DNA from: an uncultured euryarchaeote
GTDB taxonomy: Archaea > Thermoplasmatota > Poseidoniia > Poseidoniales > Poseidoniaceae
Direction: 5' to 3'
DNA length: 5,846 bases
NCBI GenBank assembly: GCA_937897365.1
Contig: CALCOP010000076.1
Location: forward strand, 1 to 5,846
Translations under genes and position numbers: made by a program
Notes under the pieces: generated by a model
Told to the model about the DNA's origin: nothing
Databases searched by the model: none
The model's input: only the letters and a program-made list of their open reading frames with translations
Part shown: positions 5,459-5,846 of the stretch, one piece after another
Position numbering within the stretch: position 1 is the first letter of the stretch
Layout: each line of letters opens with the position of its first letter

Positions 5459-5846
5459 GCCTTCACCTCCGCAGTCTTCTTCTGTTGTTTCGGAAATTCA
5501 AAGCCTCCGTAGGTCAAACTGCCCATGGATTGAACAGGGCCACTCCTGCCACGGAGATTCTGAACGAGCCATTGCGCACCAAAAGTTCCAGCAACGGAAA
5601 AACCGAACTCAAGATTGCCTGCATCCAAAGCCCCTTCAACTTGGCAACTCATGGGCTGGTGATCAGGTGTCATTTGTTCCACTAATGCACTATCGGAATC
5701 TGAAGACAAAATCATCCAACCATCGCCTGAACATCGCAAATCAATCCAAGGCACATCAAGCGCATGAACCAATCTTCGAGGTTCTGGCCTATCAACACAA
5801 ACCACGACCAAATCATATCCTTCTAACTGGCCTGAATGCCTAAGGT
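5455..5846 (-). CDS. E1/ThiF/MoeB-like adenylyltransferase, C-terminal part (N-terminus off window)
   Basis: The frame is open to the right edge. The visible 129 residues are the C-terminal half of an E1-like fold, which activates the C-terminus of a ubiquitin-like or sulfur-carrier protein with ATP. YDLVVVCVD-R-P-E-P-R matches the strand carrying the Mg-ATP aspartate, with an Arg five residues on, as in MoeB DCTDN..R (Asp130). SCQVEGALDAG followed by FSVAGTFGAQWLVQNL matches the TCxxAGV...GxxxA segment. Its Cys, at 5644-5646, aligns with MoeB Cys187 / ThiF Cys184. The zinc-binding CxxC pairs of MoeB and ThiF are absent, and the distance between the Asp and this Cys is about 8 residues shorter, consistent with loss of the zinc loop. 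The ATP loop (GxGxxG) and true start lie outside the window. An apparent TTG at 5811 is internal. The TGA overlaps the JAMM ATG, so the genes are co-transcribed. Confidence 0.8.
   Translation of the reverse strand, partial: LRHSGQLEGYDLVVVCVDRPEPRRLVHALDVPWIDLRCSGDGWMILSSDSDSALVEQMTPDHQPMSCQVEGALDAGNLEFGFSVAGTFGAQWLVQNLRGRSGPVQSMGSLTYGGFEFPKQQKKTAEVKA
5463..5470 (-). promoter_or_regulatory. Shine-Dalgarno site of the JAMM gene
   Basis: GGAGGTGA is an exact match to the anti-Shine-Dalgarno complement; its GGAGG core ends 7 bases before the ATG at 5458. It lies within the last codons of the E1-like gene and supports the chosen JAMM start. Confidence 0.78.

Noticed and set aside
5421..5843. Open plus-strand frame of 140 codons
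   Set aside because: It is antisense to the E1-like gene, whose motifs are recognisable; the plus-strand product has low-complexity Ser/His/Asn content and no domain.
1..5846. CRISPR array, tRNA, rRNA, insertion sequence or phage genes
   Set aside because: I saw no regularly spaced direct repeats, no cloverleaf-like sequence, no transposase or terminal repeats.

Overview
The window looks archaeal, most plausibly from a planktonic marine euryarchaeon of the Marine Group II / Poseidoniales kind. The main clue is a long bifunctional beta-oxidation enzyme with the order 3-hydroxyacyl-CoA dehydrogenase then enoyl-CoA hydratase. That order is typical of archaea and is the reverse of bacterial FadB. 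Base composition is moderate, coding is dense and there is no rRNA or tRNA. The lineage is an inference and should be held at moderate confidence.

Layout. At the left edge an HxlR-type winged-helix regulator (1-440, minus, cut at its C-terminus) diverges from a plus-strand run of three genes. These are a GT4-like glycosyltransferase (577-1746), a CmoB/DUF1698-like SAM methyltransferase (1785-2534) and the HCDH-ECH fusion enzyme (2586-4670). The only sizeable non-coding stretch is the divergent promoter region at about 441-576, which holds an AT-rich core and several short dyads. The fusion gene converges with zero spacing on a minus-strand operon read from the right edge: an E1/ThiF-like adenylyltransferase (5455-5846, N-terminus off the window), a JAMM/MPN metalloprotease-like protein (4907-5458) and an unrecognised 79-residue charged helical protein (4671-4910). 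These three genes are chained by two ATGA stop/start overlaps, each with a strong Shine-Dalgarno site.

How the parts work together. The plus-strand genes seem to combine surface glycan or glycolipid modification (glycosyltransferase plus methyltransferase) with fatty acyl-CoA breakdown. Whether they are one transcript is not shown. The minus-strand operon pairs an activating enzyme with a deconjugating-type JAMM protease, the hallmark pair of prokaryotic ubiquitin-like or sulfur-carrier systems. The attached small gene has no function I can name. This E1-JAMM-small-protein cassette is the most interesting candidate system here. The E1 lacks the zinc-binding cysteine pairs of MoeB/ThiF, and the JAMM protein has no obvious canonical glutamate. 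A further curiosity is an inverted repeat lying exactly across the two abutting TAA stop codons at 4668-4673.
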